A stretch of DNA of 64,000 nt from Demequina activiva (GTDB lineage Bacteria > Actinomycetota > Actinomycetes > Actinomycetales > Demequinaceae), in the NCBI RefSeq assembly GCF_016862815.1, contig NZ_BONR01000002.1:484975-548974 (forward strand). The letters are read 5' to 3'. The position numbers were made by a program, and so were the translations under genes. Positions 43,197 to 51,873 of this stretch are shown here, piece after piece; positions within the stretch are counted from its first letter, which is position 1, and the number at the start of each line of letters is the position of its first letter. Below the pieces are notes generated by a model that was given only the letters and a program-made list of their open reading frames with translations, ran no database searches and had not been told where the DNA came from.

Positions 43197-44135
43197 ATGT
43201 CAGTTCCATCCACCCAGCGGCGCCGCAGCCTTCGGCTGATCGCCACCGCGGCACTCGCCGCAGTGGTCGCCGCCGTCGGCGCGACCGCACCGGCCGCCGC
43301 CGCATCCACCTTCCCGGACGTCCCGGACAGCCACCCGTTCCAGGAGCACATCAGCTGGCTCGCCGACACGGGGGTGACCTACGGCTACTCGAACGGCGAC
43401 TTCGGTCCCGCGGACACTGTCCGACGCGGCCAGATGGCGGCCTTCCTGTACAAGGTGGCTGGCTCTCCGGAGTGGACGCCGCCGGCGTCGTCGCCGTTCT
43501 CCGACGTCTCCACCACGAACGTGTTCTACAAGCACATCACCTGGCTTGCGGCCGAGGGCATCACGTCGGGAGTTGGCGACGGCTCGCGATTCGCCCCCAA
43601 CGGCACGGTCACGCGCGGGCAGATGGCGGTGTTCCTCTACAAGATGGCGGGCTCACCGGCCCATTCGGCGCCGAGCACTGCGCGCTTCTCGGACGTCCCC
43701 ACGTCCGCCACCATCTATCCGCACGTCGATTGGCTCGCTGACACGGGCATCACCTCCGGCGTGGGCGACGGCTCGCGATTCGCACCCGGATCGCCCGTCA
43801 AGCGCGGACAGATGGCGGTCTTCCTCTACAAGTACTACTTCGGTTTCGAGCCATGGGGCGAGGCGACGTACCTGTCGTGCGAATACGAGGTCGTGCTCTA
43901 CAACGCACCGCCGGAGGCCACCTCTGCGATCGCGTATGTGTACTACACCAACGGCTCGGTGTCGGACATCCAGCCCTTGTGGCTCGAGCGCGACGGAGAC
44001 GTCCTCGTGAACTCAGGCTTCGCGGGGGTCGACGCCTTCACGGGCGTCGAGTTCACGTACTCGACGCCAACGGCGCCGGAGGTCGCGGTGCTCTACGGGC
44101 ACGTCGAGACCAGCGCCAATCCCTGCGCGGGTTAG
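43197..44135 (+). CDS. Second secreted protein with three S-layer-homology domains
   Basis: This 312-residue paralogue of the preceding gene has the same order: signal peptide (to about residue 36, APAAAA), SLH domains at 39-89, 101-151 and 164-213, and a C-terminal domain from about 220. The C-terminal domain differs greatly in sequence from its neighbour but again has a Cys near each end (Cys228 and Cys310). This points to duplication of the anchor with fast change of the displayed part. GAGAGG lies before the ATG. The pair is followed by a very strong hairpin. Confidence 0.92.
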   Translation: MSVPSTQRRRSLRLIATAALAAVVAAVGATAPAAAASTFPDVPDSHPFQEHISWLADTGVTYGYSNGDFGPADTVRRGQMAAFLYKVAGSPEWTPPASSPFSDVSTTNVFYKHITWLAAEGITSGVGDGSRFAPNGTVTRGQMAVFLYKMAGSPAHSAPSTARFSDVPTSATIYPHVDWLADTGITSGVGDGSRFAPGSPVKRGQMAVFLYKYYFGFEPWGEATYLSCEYEVVLYNAPPEATSAIAYVYYTNGSVSDIQPLWLERDGDVLVNSGFAGVDAFTGVEFTYSTPTAPEVAVLYGHVETSANPCAG

Positions 44136-44199
44136 CCCGCGCCGTAGGCCGCACATGCAAGGAGGGCCGCCACCGTCGCGGTGGCGGCCCTCCTTGCAT
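44125..44199. terminator. Twin hairpins between the SLH pair and sigA
   Basis: GCGCGGG-TTAG-CCCGCGC (44125-44142) includes the SLH stop. Behind it is a perfect 21-bp stem (44155-44175 with 44179-44199) with a 3-base loop, the strongest in the window. It serves the SLH genes and the convergent sigA. Confidence 0.85.
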
Positions 44200-44213
44200 C
44201 TGGAGACAGGGCG

Positions 44214-45575
44214 TCAGTCGAGATAGTCGCGCAGCACCTGCGAGCGCGACGGGTGCCGCAGCTTCGACATGGTCTTGGACTCGATCTGACGGATGCGCTC
44301 GCGTGTCACTCCGAAGACGCGACCGATCTCGTCGAGCGTCTTGGGCTGGCCGTCCGTGAGTCCGAACCGCATGCCCACCACGCCCGCCTCGCGCTCGCTC
44401 AGGGTGTCCATGACCTTGGTCAGCTCCTCCTGCAGCAGCGTGAAGCCCACGGCATCCGCAGGGACCACTGCCTCGGAGTCCTCGATCAGGTCGCCGAACT
44501 CGCTGTCGCCGTCCTCTCCCAGAGGAGTGTGGAGCGAGATGGGCTCGCGACCGTACTTCTGGACCTCGACCACCTTCTCGGGCGTCATGTCCAGCTCGGC
44601 TGCCAGCTCCTCGGGCGTGGGCTCACGTCCCAGATCCTGGAGCATCTGGCGCTGCACGCGGGCGAGCTTGTTGATGACCTCAACCATGTGCACCGGGATG
44701 CGGATGGTGCGCGCCTGGTCGGCCATCGCGCGGGTGATGGCCTGCCGGATCCACCACGTCGCGTACGTCGAGAACTTGTAGCCCTTCGTGTAGTCGAACT
44801 TCTCGACCGCACGGATGAGACCCAGGTTTCCCTCCTGGATGAGGTCCAGGAACAGCATGCCGCGGCCGGTGTAGCGCTTGGCCAGCGACACCACCAGACG
44901 CAGGTTCGCCTCGAGGAGGTGATTCTTGGCGTGGCGCCCGTCATTGGCGATCCACTCGAGCTCGCGGCGCATCTCGGGCTTGATCTTCTCGCCCGAGGCG
45001 AGCTTCTCCTCCGCGAACAGACCCGCCTCGATGCGCTTGGCGAGATCGACCTCCTGCTCAGCGTTGAGCAGCGCGACCTTTCCGATCTGCTTGAGGTAGT
45101 CCTTGACCGGGTCCGCGGTGGCGCCAGCGGTCATCACCTGCTGGACCGGGGCGTCGTCGTCGCCCGTCCGCAGGACGAAGCCTGACTTCTCGTCGTCCGC
45201 GTCGTCCGCGTCATCAGCGGACTCCGCGCTCGCCTCCTTGGGCTCCTCGGCATCCGAGTCGGCATCCTTGGCGACGGCCTTGGGAGCCGCCTTCTTCGCA
45301 GCGGCGCGAGCAGGGCGCTTGGGAGCTGCGGCCGTGGTCTCCTCGACCTCCTCGGCAGCAGCGGCGGCGGGAGCCTTCTTCTTCACGGGGCTCTTGCGGG
45401 AACTGGACGCGGCTGCGGTAGTCGTGGCCTTCTCCTTCGGCTCTGCCGTCGGGGCGACGGACGCGGGGCGGTCTACTCGGGACGAGGTGCGCGAGCGCGC
45501 CTCACCCGAGCGGGTCGTGGATTGCTGCGCGGCCCGCCGCGCGCCGGTGGGACGCTCAGCGGAACTGGGTGGCAC
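44214..45575 (-). CDS. sigA: Primary RNA polymerase sigma factor (RpoD/SigA)
   Basis: This is the housekeeping sigma-70 factor, with 453 residues. The first 150 are an Ala/Lys/Glu-rich flexible arm typical of actinobacteria. Region 1.2 follows ([20 protein letters not shown]), then region 2 ([20 protein letters not shown] and [16 protein letters not shown]). Region 3 and region 4.2 complete it ([20 protein letters not shown]). The GTG at 45575 has GAGAGG 7 bases before it. A TATACT box at 45645-45640 gives a leader of about 60 bases. All regions needed for -10 and -35 recognition are present. Confidence 0.98.
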   Translation of the reverse strand: MPPSSAERPTGARRAAQQSTTRSGEARSRTSSRVDRPASVAPTAEPKEKATTTAAASSSRKSPVKKKAPAAAAAEEVEETTAAAPKRPARAAAKKAAPKAVAKDADSDAEEPKEASAESADDADDADDEKSGFVLRTGDDDAPVQQVMTAGATADPVKDYLKQIGKVALLNAEQEVDLAKRIEAGLFAEEKLASGEKIKPEMRRELEWIANDGRHAKNHLLEANLRLVVSLAKRYTGRGMLFLDLIQEGNLGLIRAVEKFDYTKGYKFSTYATWWIRQAITRAMADQARTIRIPVHMVEVINKLARVQRQMLQDLGREPTPEELAAELDMTPEKVVEVQKYGREPISLHTPLGEDGDSEFGDLIEDSEAVVPADAVGFTLLQEELTKVMDTLSEREAGVVGMRFGLTDGQPKTLDEIGRVFGVTRERIRQIESKTMSKLRHPSRSQVLRDYLD

Positions 45576-45639
45576 GGGATACCTCTCGGCTGCTGTCGGG
45601 AGCGTGAGAGGCTCCTTGGGCCTCGCGCAAATCCATTCA

Positions 45640-45645
45640 AGTATA
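45640..45645 (-). promoter_or_regulatory. -10 box of the sigA promoter
   Basis: TATACT on the minus strand is the best -10 match in the 129-base gap. Its -35 partner is poorly defined. Confidence 0.45.
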
Positions 45646-45704
45646 ACGTCGAACGCTCGTGCCGTGTTCCAGTGTTCCGAGGCTCTTCACCCGCGGCCTC
45701 CCGC

Positions 45705-46742
45705 TCAGCGGCGCATCCATGCTGGCTCGAGCCCTGCGGCGCATACGTCCGCGATGAGCCCCGCGAGCGAGTACCCATGGTCGCACGTCAGAGCCTCCTG
45801 AGCCGCCACCGATGCCTGGTCGAGTGCGCCGTCATACCAGTGGAGAACCGCGGCGAGCGCGTGGATGGGTGCACGGTCGCGCTTGCGCGCCAGGGCGTTC
45901 ACGCGCCGGCACCACATCAGCGCTCGGCGCACGTCGCCGGGACGCGGGGCCGGGCGATCCACATCGCGGAGCGCGCCGTCCAGAGCCTGCGAGACCTCCG
46001 CCGTGCTGCGTCCCTCGAGCACGTCACCGATCGCCCGGGCGCTGCCGCCGAGCCACTGGATGATGAGCGCGTCTCGCACGCGCACGTCGCGCAGGCACAC
46101 TGCCGCGCGTCCCAGATCCAGGACCTCGCCGTCCGGCGCCATGGAGCGGTCGAGGCACCGGAGCGCCTCGCGTCGCCAGGATGCCGGCTCCCGTTCGCGA
46201 CGACTCCACCAGCGGTCGCCGGCACGGGCCGCACGGCGGCGATCGTGCTCTGGTGCGTCCGCTGCACGCGTCTGAGCTCGCCGTGCGACCACGCGCGACG
46301 GCAGCGCCTCGCCGTCCTCGATCGCTGGCGCTGCGGGCACCTGAGTGCCGTGGGGCGGACAGCACTGAGGGTCCGCGCATCCGGGCGCCCGAAAGGTGCG
46401 ACCGTCCGTGGTCCACGCGGTCACGCGGTCGACCACGGGCCGAACTGCCGCAGCGACGGCGTCCACCGCGTCGCAGCCGAGGCTCACGTCGTACTGAGTG
46501 AAGGACACCACGATCGCGCTCGATGCCGTCACGCGACGCAGCTGCGCGGCGACGGCGGCGCCCGCCTCGTGGGCCACGTCAGGGGCCACGAGGTCGGCAC
46601 GGTCCACCCGCAGCGTCACCTCGATCGCTCCGCGCGCGGACAGCGCGACCACCACCACGGACTCTCGCGGCTGGAAGCCCAGCATCGCGGGAATCAAGGC
46701 GATGAGCTCGCCCGGGCCGTGCACTGTTCGCGATGTCGTCAT
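45705..46742 (-). CDS. DUF4192 family protein
   Basis: This 345-residue protein belongs to the actinobacterial DUF4192 family, function unknown. The diagnostic opening is GELIALIPAMLGFQPRESVV, followed by VTLRVDR. A middle part contains a Cys cluster (GCADPQCCPPHG), and the helical C-terminal half has ALAAVLHWYDGALDQASVA, resembling a repeat scaffold. I set the ATG at 46742 by the family start; the open frame upstream continues into the idsA region without similarity. It lies behind the sigA promoter on the same strand. Confidence 0.85.
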   Translation of the reverse strand: MTTSRTVHGPGELIALIPAMLGFQPRESVVVVALSARGAIEVTLRVDRADLVAPDVAHEAGAAVAAQLRRVTASSAIVVSFTQYDVSLGCDAVDAVAAAVRPVVDRVTAWTTDGRTFRAPGCADPQCCPPHGTQVPAAPAIEDGEALPSRVVARRAQTRAADAPEHDRRRAARAGDRWWSRREREPASWRREALRCLDRSMAPDGEVLDLGRAAVCLRDVRVRDALIIQWLGGSARAIGDVLEGRSTAEVSQALDGALRDVDRPAPRPGDVRRALMWCRRVNALARKRDRAPIHALAAVLHWYDGALDQASVAAQEALTCDHGYSLAGLIADVCAAGLEPAWMRR

Positions 46743-46838
46743 GCGGCGATCCTGCTCACGTGCCTGTCCGCTGGCGAGCTGATCCGGAGCGCCCTGTGGA
46801 ACACTCAGCGCGTGCATCGCGCTGTGGATGGCAACGCC

Positions 46839-46850
46839 TAGGGTGGGTCC
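46839..46850 (+). promoter_or_regulatory. Leaderless -10 box of the polyprenyl synthase gene
   Basis: TAGGGT (46839-46844) is followed by 6 bases and the GTG at 46851, without a ribosome-binding site. Confidence 0.55.
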
Positions 46851-47927
46851 GTGACCACTCAGGAGACCTGGCGCGAGGCGATCGACGAGCGCATCCGTCG
46901 CACACTCGAGGAGTCGTCCGCCGTCGCCGCCACCGCCGGACCGGCGCTCGCGGAGATCACTGCGCCGATGCTGGATGCCGCACGCGGCGGCAAGCGCCTT
47001 CGAGCGCTGCTTCTGCTGGCCTCGCACGCGGCGCATGGCGGCGACCCGCAGGCAGACGCGGCACTCGACGTCGCTACCGCGCTCGAGCTCTTCCAGACTG
47101 CCGCGCTGCTCCACGACGATGTCCTGGATGACTCCGACACCCGGCGTGGGCGACCGTCTGCGCATCGGCGCATCGCGGACCTGCACCGCCGCACCGGGTG
47201 GCTCGGTGACGCGCATGCGTACGGAGCAGCCGGCGGCATCCTCGCGGGCGACCTCACCCTCATGGCGTGCCAGCGCGCGCTCACGCGAGGGGTGCTGCTG
47301 CTGGATCCGCAGCGATCGGTGCTGGCGGCCACGATGTTCGCGGACATGACGGATCTCGTCACCGCGGGCCAGTACGCAGACATGCGCGCGGCCGCGCAGC
47401 CGCTCGAGGCCATCCCTGCACAGCGCGAGGACATCCTCGCCGTGATGCGCTCCAAGACCGCGTCGTACACGTGCGAGTACCCGCTCGCGCTGGGCGCCGC
47501 GCTGGCAGGAGCCGACGCCGCTGCCGTGTCGCGCATGCGCGACATCGGCGTCGACCTGGGCATCGCCTTCCAGCTCCGAGACGACCTGCTGGGCCTCACC
47601 GGTTCCCCCGAGGTCACCGGCAAGCCGGCGGGGGACGACGTTCGCGAAGGCAAGCGGACGTTCGTGCTGTGGCGCGCGTGGGCCGAGACTGACGACGAGG
47701 GTCGTGCGCGCATCGGCGCGGTGCTCGGCGATCGGGACGCGACGGATGCTGAGGTCGCCGCCGCGATCGCCGTGGTGACCGCGACGGACGCCGAGCAGTG
47801 GTGCGAGCGCGAGATCGCCGAGCGCGCCTCACGCTCACGGGACGCACTGGCGCGAAGTGCGCTCGACGTCGAGCTGGCAGAGGATCTGAACGCGCTCATC
47901 GACCGCGCGGTGGCGCGCAGCTCGTGA
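46851..47927 (+). CDS. idsA: Polyprenyl (geranylgeranyl-type) diphosphate synthase
   Basis: This is a 358-residue trans-isoprenyl diphosphate synthase that extends allylic diphosphates with isopentenyl diphosphate. The first aspartate-rich motif is LLHDDVLDDSD, with the Arg pair shortly after (TRRGR). The second aspartate motif is FQLRDDLLGL. The amino-terminal GGKRLRALLLLAS is the substrate-binding Lys/Arg segment. Chain length cannot be told with certainty; actinobacterial members are often geranylgeranyl diphosphate synthases. The GTG start is preceded by TAGGGT at leaderless distance. It sits beside the Rv2175c-like gene, as in Mycobacterium. Confidence 0.92.
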   Translation: MTTQETWREAIDERIRRTLEESSAVAATAGPALAEITAPMLDAARGGKRLRALLLLASHAAHGGDPQADAALDVATALELFQTAALLHDDVLDDSDTRRGRPSAHRRIADLHRRTGWLGDAHAYGAAGGILAGDLTLMACQRALTRGVLLLDPQRSVLAATMFADMTDLVTAGQYADMRAAAQPLEAIPAQREDILAVMRSKTASYTCEYPLALGAALAGADAAAVSRMRDIGVDLGIAFQLRDDLLGLTGSPEVTGKPAGDDVREGKRTFVLWRAWAETDDEGRARIGAVLGDRDATDAEVAAAIAVVTATDAEQWCEREIAERASRSRDALARSALDVELAEDLNALIDRAVARSS

Positions 47928-47931
47928 GTGG

Positions 47932-48282
47932 CTAGAGCAGCATCTGCGCGGCGCGCCTCACCGGCGCGCGGCGCCCCTCACGAAGGGCCTCGAGAGGGGT
48001 GGTGCCCAATGGCTCGGACTCGGCGAGCAACCACTCGAGGATCTCGTCGTCGGGGAACCCGGCATCGGCGAGCACCGTGATGGTTCCCGCGAGAGTGGGC
48101 AGCACGCGCGGCGCACCCTCGTGCTCGTGAATGAATCCAGCGGGGAGCTGCCAGGTGTCGCGCGGACCGCGCCGCAGAGCGATCAGCTGGCGCTGGCGCA
48201 ACAGCTCACGCACCGCGCTCGCCTCCACGCCCAGTGCGCTCGCGAAGTCCGGCACCGTCAGCCACTCAGTCGTCTCGTCCAC
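47932..48282 (-). CDS. Rv2175c family DNA-binding protein
   Basis: This is a 116-residue small DNA-binding protein. An N-terminal winged-helix-like domain (WLTVPDFASALGVEASAVRELLRQRQL) is followed by a C-terminal helix bundle with FPDDEILEWLLAESEPLG. In M. tuberculosis the homologue Rv2175c is phosphorylated by PknL, which blocks DNA binding. The kinase gene lies 1.6 kb away here, so the same control is likely. The GTG at 48282 has TAGGCT 6 bases before it. The cluster of Thr residues near the start (DETTEWLT) is a possible phosphorylation site. Confidence 0.9.
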   Translation of the reverse strand: MDETTEWLTVPDFASALGVEASAVRELLRQRQLIALRRGPRDTWQLPAGFIHEHEGAPRVLPTLAGTITVLADAGFPDDEILEWLLAESEPLGTTPLEALREGRRAPVRRAAQMLL

Positions 48283-48288
48283 GCGCCC

Positions 48289-48294
48289 AGCCTA
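48289..48294 (-). promoter_or_regulatory. Leaderless -10 box of the Rv2175c-like gene
   Basis: TAGGCT on the minus strand lies 6 bases before the GTG start. There is no ribosome-binding site. Confidence 0.55.
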
Positions 48295-48361
48295 CAAAGA
48301 CCCGAGCGACTGCGTTCGCATGTCGATGCCTTCGCGCCCCTTGCGCCCTCAGATGACCAGA

Positions 48362-48400
48362 GTTACAGTCACATGAGTCACATTTGTCACATGAGACACA
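48362..48400 (+). promoter_or_regulatory. GTCACA direct repeats at 9-bp spacing, MtrA-like site
   Basis: Three exact GTCACA hexamers begin at 48368, 48377 and 48386, with GACACA at 48395 and GTTACA at 48362. The strict 9-base period resembles the GTCACA-type 9-mers bound by the response regulator MtrA, whose known targets include cell-wall hydrolase genes. It lies 24-62 bases before the transglycosylase start. Confidence 0.6.
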
Positions 48401-48423
48401 TCAGTCTCAGCGAGGAGCACGCC

Positions 48424-49782
48424 GTGGGACGTCCATCCGCCACCAGCCGAGCCCTGCGCACCAGTGCGCTCGCGGCATCGGCCGCACTCACCATCACCAC
48501 GCTGGGAGCGCTGCCGGCATCCGCCGACGAGCAGCATCGTGTGCAGCCCGGCGAGACGGTGTCCGCGCTGGCACTGCGCTACGACTCGTCGATCGGCGAG
48601 ATCGTCCGTGCGAACGGGCTCGACAGCCGTGCACTGATCGTCATCGGGCAGACGCTCACGATTCCCAGCGGCGCGTCCGCCGTCGGCTCCGCGCCAGCGG
48701 GCGCTTCGGCCTCCGGCACGCACACCGTGGCCACAGGCGACACGGTCTGGGACCTCGCGCGTCGCTACGGCACCACTGTCGCGGCGATCGTGTCCGCCAA
48801 CGACCTCGGAAGCTCGGCTGTGATCCGTGTGGGACAGCGGCTGCAGGTGCCCGGTGCCGCTCCATCGACCGTCGACTCGGTGGCACCGGGTGCCGCATCG
48901 AGCACGGGTACGCACACGGTGGCCGCAGGCGACACGGTCTGGGATCTCGCCCGACGCTACGGTGTGTCCGTCTCCGCGATCGCGAACGCCAATGGCCTCG
49001 ACTCCCGTGCGGTGATCCGCGTCGGCCAGAAGCTCGAGATTCCCGGCGCCTCCGCCGCGGGCTCCGCGACCGCGACCTCGGGCGGCGCCGCCTCCGCGCT
49101 CGCCACAGGCGACAACCTCGACCAGTTCGCCGGCGCCACCCAGAGCTACACGGTCGTCGCCGGCGACACCGTGAGCGCCATCGCAGCGAGATTCGGCGTC
49201 TCCGCCTCCACCGTCGTCTCCGCGAACGGACTCAAGAACGCCTCGCTGATCCGCGCTGGACAGACCCTGACCATTCCCGGAGGGGTCCCGAGCGGGCTGG
49301 TGGGCGACAGCTTCCTGGGCCGCACCTACGCCGCTCCGGTGGTGGGGGCAGCCAACCAGAACAAGGCGACCCTCAACGGCATGGATGTTCCGAGCCGCGA
49401 CCAGATGCAGGCGATGATCATCGAGACCGCGCGCCACTACGGAGTCGACCCCGCGCTGGCTCAGGCGATCGCCTACCAGGAGTCTGGCTTCAACATGCGA
49501 GCCGTCTCCCCCGCCAACGCCATCGGCGCGATGCAGGTGATCCCGAGCACCGGCGAGTGGGTGTCCGAGCTGGTGGGCCGCGAGCTGGACCTGCTCGATC
49601 CGCAGGACAACGTCACCGCAGGCGTGGCGCTCCTGGCTCACCTGCAGCGCGACGGCCGTGCACTGGAGACCGCGATCGCCGGCTACTACCAGGGCGAGGC
49701 GGGGGTGCGGAAGTACGGCATGCACGCCGACACGCGCCAGTACGTGGCGAGCGTGCTCGCGCTCATGTCCCGGTTCGGCTGA
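48424..49782 (+). CDS. Secreted LysM-repeat lytic transglycosylase
   Basis: This is a 452-residue exported peptidoglycan hydrolase. A signal peptide (ALPASADEQ, cut near residue 33) is followed by four LysM domains. They open with HRVQPGETVSALALRY, THTVATGDTVWDLARR, THTVAAGDTVWDLARR and SYTVVAGDTVSAIAAR, and are joined by Ser/Ala linkers. The SLT domain (about residue 315 on) has the catalytic Glu in AIAYQESGFN and the typical AIGAMQVIPSTGEWV and AIAGYYQGE. The GTG at 48424 has AGGAG 6 bases before it, which outweighs the upstream ATG at 48391 inside the GTCACA repeats. It lies between the Rv2175c-like and kinase genes. Confidence 0.94.
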   Translation: MGRPSATSRALRTSALAASAALTITTLGALPASADEQHRVQPGETVSALALRYDSSIGEIVRANGLDSRALIVIGQTLTIPSGASAVGSAPAGASASGTHTVATGDTVWDLARRYGTTVAAIVSANDLGSSAVIRVGQRLQVPGAAPSTVDSVAPGAASSTGTHTVAAGDTVWDLARRYGVSVSAIANANGLDSRAVIRVGQKLEIPGASAAGSATATSGGAASALATGDNLDQFAGATQSYTVVAGDTVSAIAARFGVSASTVVSANGLKNASLIRAGQTLTIPGGVPSGLVGDSFLGRTYAAPVVGAANQNKATLNGMDVPSRDQMQAMIIETARHYGVDPALAQAIAYQESGFNMRAVSPANAIGAMQVIPSTGEWVSELVGRELDLLDPQDNVTAGVALLAHLQRDGRALETAIAGYYQGEAGVRKYGMHADTRQYVASVLALMSRFG

Positions 49783-49832
49783 CCTGCGCGGCTCACCGCA
49801 TGAGAGCCGTCGATTCCTGTCCCCTCCGCGCA

Positions 49833-49845
49833 TAGAATGCACCTT
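49833..49845 (+). promoter_or_regulatory. Leaderless -10 box of the PASTA kinase gene
   Basis: TAGAAT (49833-49838) stands 7 bases before the GTG at 49846. The ATG at 49837 overlaps the box itself and cannot be the start of this transcript. Confidence 0.6.
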
Positions 49846-51804
49846 GTGTCCGACACGATGACCGACCCGCTGATCGGCCGTCTCATCGACGGCCGCTACG
49901 AGGTGCGCGAGCGCGTCGCAGCGGGCGGCATGGCGACCGTCTACGTGGCGCACGACCAGCGCCTTGAGCGCGACGTCGCGCTCAAGGTCATGCACCCGCA
50001 CCTCGCCGCCGACGCGAGCGAGGCCGACTTCGTCACCCGCTTCCAGAAGGAGGCGAAGGCGGCCGCTCGCCTGACGCACCCTGGCATGGTGCGGGTCTAC
50101 GACCAGGGCGTGGACGGTCCCCTGTCCTACCTCACGATGGAGTACGTGGAGGGCGAGAACCTCCGCCAGCGCATGGCGCACGAGGGCACGCTGACGGTAG
50201 GCGAGGCGCTCACCGTGACCGAGAGCGTGCTGGACGCGCTCGCCGCCGCCCATCGCAAGGGCCTGGTGCATCGCGACGTCAAGCCCGAGAACGTCCTGCT
50301 CGACGAGACCGACCAGCCCAAGCTCGCGGACTTCGGCCTTGCCCGTGCGGTGACCGAGGTCACCAGCACCACCACGGGGATGCTGCTGGGCACCGTCGCG
50401 TATCTCGCTCCCGAGCTCGTCTCCGACGGCGAGGCCGACGCGCGCACCGACGTGTACTCGTGCGGCATCCTTCTCTTCGAGATGGTCACCGGACGCCAGC
50501 CCTTCACCGCTCAGACCGCCCTGGGCGTGGCGTCTCGACACGTGCACGAGGACGTCCCGCCCCCCTCGGCGACCGTGCCGTGGCTGCCCGCGGAGTTCGA
50601 CGCGCTCGTGGCGACCATGGCGGCTCGCGAGGCCGCGTCCAGGCCGGACGATGCGGCGGCGGCGCTGGCACTCGTGCGTCAGACCCGCGCGATGATCGAC
50701 GACCCCACCCTGGACCGCCGTGCGGACCCGCCCAGCGGTGCCACTGCCCTGGTGCACGACGACGGTGCCACGACCGTGCTCGACGACGCGCCCTCGGGCT
50801 CGACGGTGGCGCTTCCCATCGGGCTGGGTGGCACGGCCGTCGCGGTCGACGTCCTCGATGCCGAGCTGATGGATGACGACCCGGAGGCGATCGAGCCGGA
50901 GCAGCCGTCTCACCGGGCCGGCTGGTGGCTGGGCGCGGCGCTCGCGACGCTGCTCGTGCTCGGCTCGCTGGGCTTCTGGTGGTACAACTCCGTGGGACCG
51001 GGTGCGTTCACCACGGTCCCATCCGTCGCGGGAGTGGCCGAGGACGGTGCTCGTGCGACCCTCGAGGGTCTCGACTTCGTGGTCGAAATCGAGCGGCAGT
51101 ACGACGACACCGTCGCCGCGGGGACCGCGATCGGGACGGATCCCGGCGAGCAGACGCGCGCCCCTGACGGCAGTGAGATCACCCTGATCGTCTCGCGCGG
51201 CGCGCGACAGGAGACGATCCCCGACGTGATCGGGATGACCGAGGCAGAGGCGATCGAGGCTCTCGGCGCCGTGGGCGAGACCGGCTTCCCGGTGGGCGAT
51301 TCCACCCTCACCTACTCCGACACGGTCCCCGCGGGCGAGGTCATGGGCGTCACGCCAGGCGTGGGCGAGACCGTGCGTCACGACCTGGAGGTCACGCTCG
51401 AGGTCTCTGACGGCCCTGAGCCCATCGAGATCCCGGACCTGACCGGGATGACCGAACAGGAGGCGATCGCCGCGCTCGCGCAGTTCGCGATCGAGCCCAC
51501 CGTCGAGTACGGGCGCACGGAGGACGTCGCGACGGGAGAGGTGTTCGCGCAGGACCCTGCCGGCGGGTCCGAAGGTCTGCGCACGCAGGACGTCACCATC
51601 ACCGTGTCGGAGGGCCTGCCACTGGTCACGGTCGAGGATGTGCGCGGGATGTTCTTCGACGAGGCCAAGGCCACGCTCGAAGGGCTGGGCCTGACCGTCA
51701 CGGGCGACGACAACCCCTGGAACTTCTCCACGGTCGTGTTCAACATGGATCCGGCTCCCAACTCGGAGGTCGAGCAGGGCAGCCAGGTCTACCTCGAGTA
51801 CTGA
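49846..51804 (+). CDS. Transmembrane Ser/Thr protein kinase with PASTA domains (PknL/PknB type)
   Basis: This is a 652-residue receptor kinase. The kinase domain (about 18-285) has the Gly-rich loop VAAGGMATVYVA, Lys47 in VALKVM, Asp144 in HRDVKPENV and DFG in LADFGLARA. An acidic juxtamembrane linker follows, with one membrane helix (WWLGAALATLLVLGSLGFWW, about 359-378). Four outer PASTA repeats (about 385-652) bind peptidoglycan fragments. It occupies the pknL position of Mycobacterium, but that homologue lacks PASTA repeats. The neighbours, an Rv2175c substrate and a LysM transglycosylase, fit a wall-sensing unit. Confidence 0.95.
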   Translation: MSDTMTDPLIGRLIDGRYEVRERVAAGGMATVYVAHDQRLERDVALKVMHPHLAADASEADFVTRFQKEAKAAARLTHPGMVRVYDQGVDGPLSYLTMEYVEGENLRQRMAHEGTLTVGEALTVTESVLDALAAAHRKGLVHRDVKPENVLLDETDQPKLADFGLARAVTEVTSTTTGMLLGTVAYLAPELVSDGEADARTDVYSCGILLFEMVTGRQPFTAQTALGVASRHVHEDVPPPSATVPWLPAEFDALVATMAAREAASRPDDAAAALALVRQTRAMIDDPTLDRRADPPSGATALVHDDGATTVLDDAPSGSTVALPIGLGGTAVAVDVLDAELMDDDPEAIEPEQPSHRAGWWLGAALATLLVLGSLGFWWYNSVGPGAFTTVPSVAGVAEDGARATLEGLDFVVEIERQYDDTVAAGTAIGTDPGEQTRAPDGSEITLIVSRGARQETIPDVIGMTEAEAIEALGAVGETGFPVGDSTLTYSDTVPAGEVMGVTPGVGETVRHDLEVTLEVSDGPEPIEIPDLTGMTEQEAIAALAQFAIEPTVEYGRTEDVATGEVFAQDPAGGSEGLRTQDVTITVSEGLPLVTVEDVRGMFFDEAKATLEGLGLTVTGDDNPWNFSTVVFNMDPAPNSEVEQGSQVYLEY

Positions 51805-51819
51805 CCCCCACGACGAACG

Positions 51820-51856
51820 GAGGGCCGATGCGCGGTTCGCCCGCGCATCGGCCCTC
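51820..51856. terminator. 16-bp hairpin between the kinase and DAHP synthase genes
   Basis: The arms at 51820-51835 and 51841-51856 are complementary around TTCGC. The core GGCCGATGCGCGG is the same as in the hairpin at 1426-1460. It sits between convergent stops. Confidence 0.75.
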
Positions 51857-51873
51857 TCGTCGTCCGTGGACTG

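Noticed and set aside
48283..48423. Cyclic di-AMP (ydaO) riboswitch before the LysM gene
   Set aside because: Such riboswitches often precede actinobacterial wall hydrolases, but I found no matching conserved segments; the gap is occupied by GTCACA repeats.
48349..51381. Open frame of about 1010 codons on the minus strand across the LysM and kinase genes
   Set aside because: Composition is Arg/His/Gly-rich with no recognisable domain; the plus-strand genes explain the region fully.
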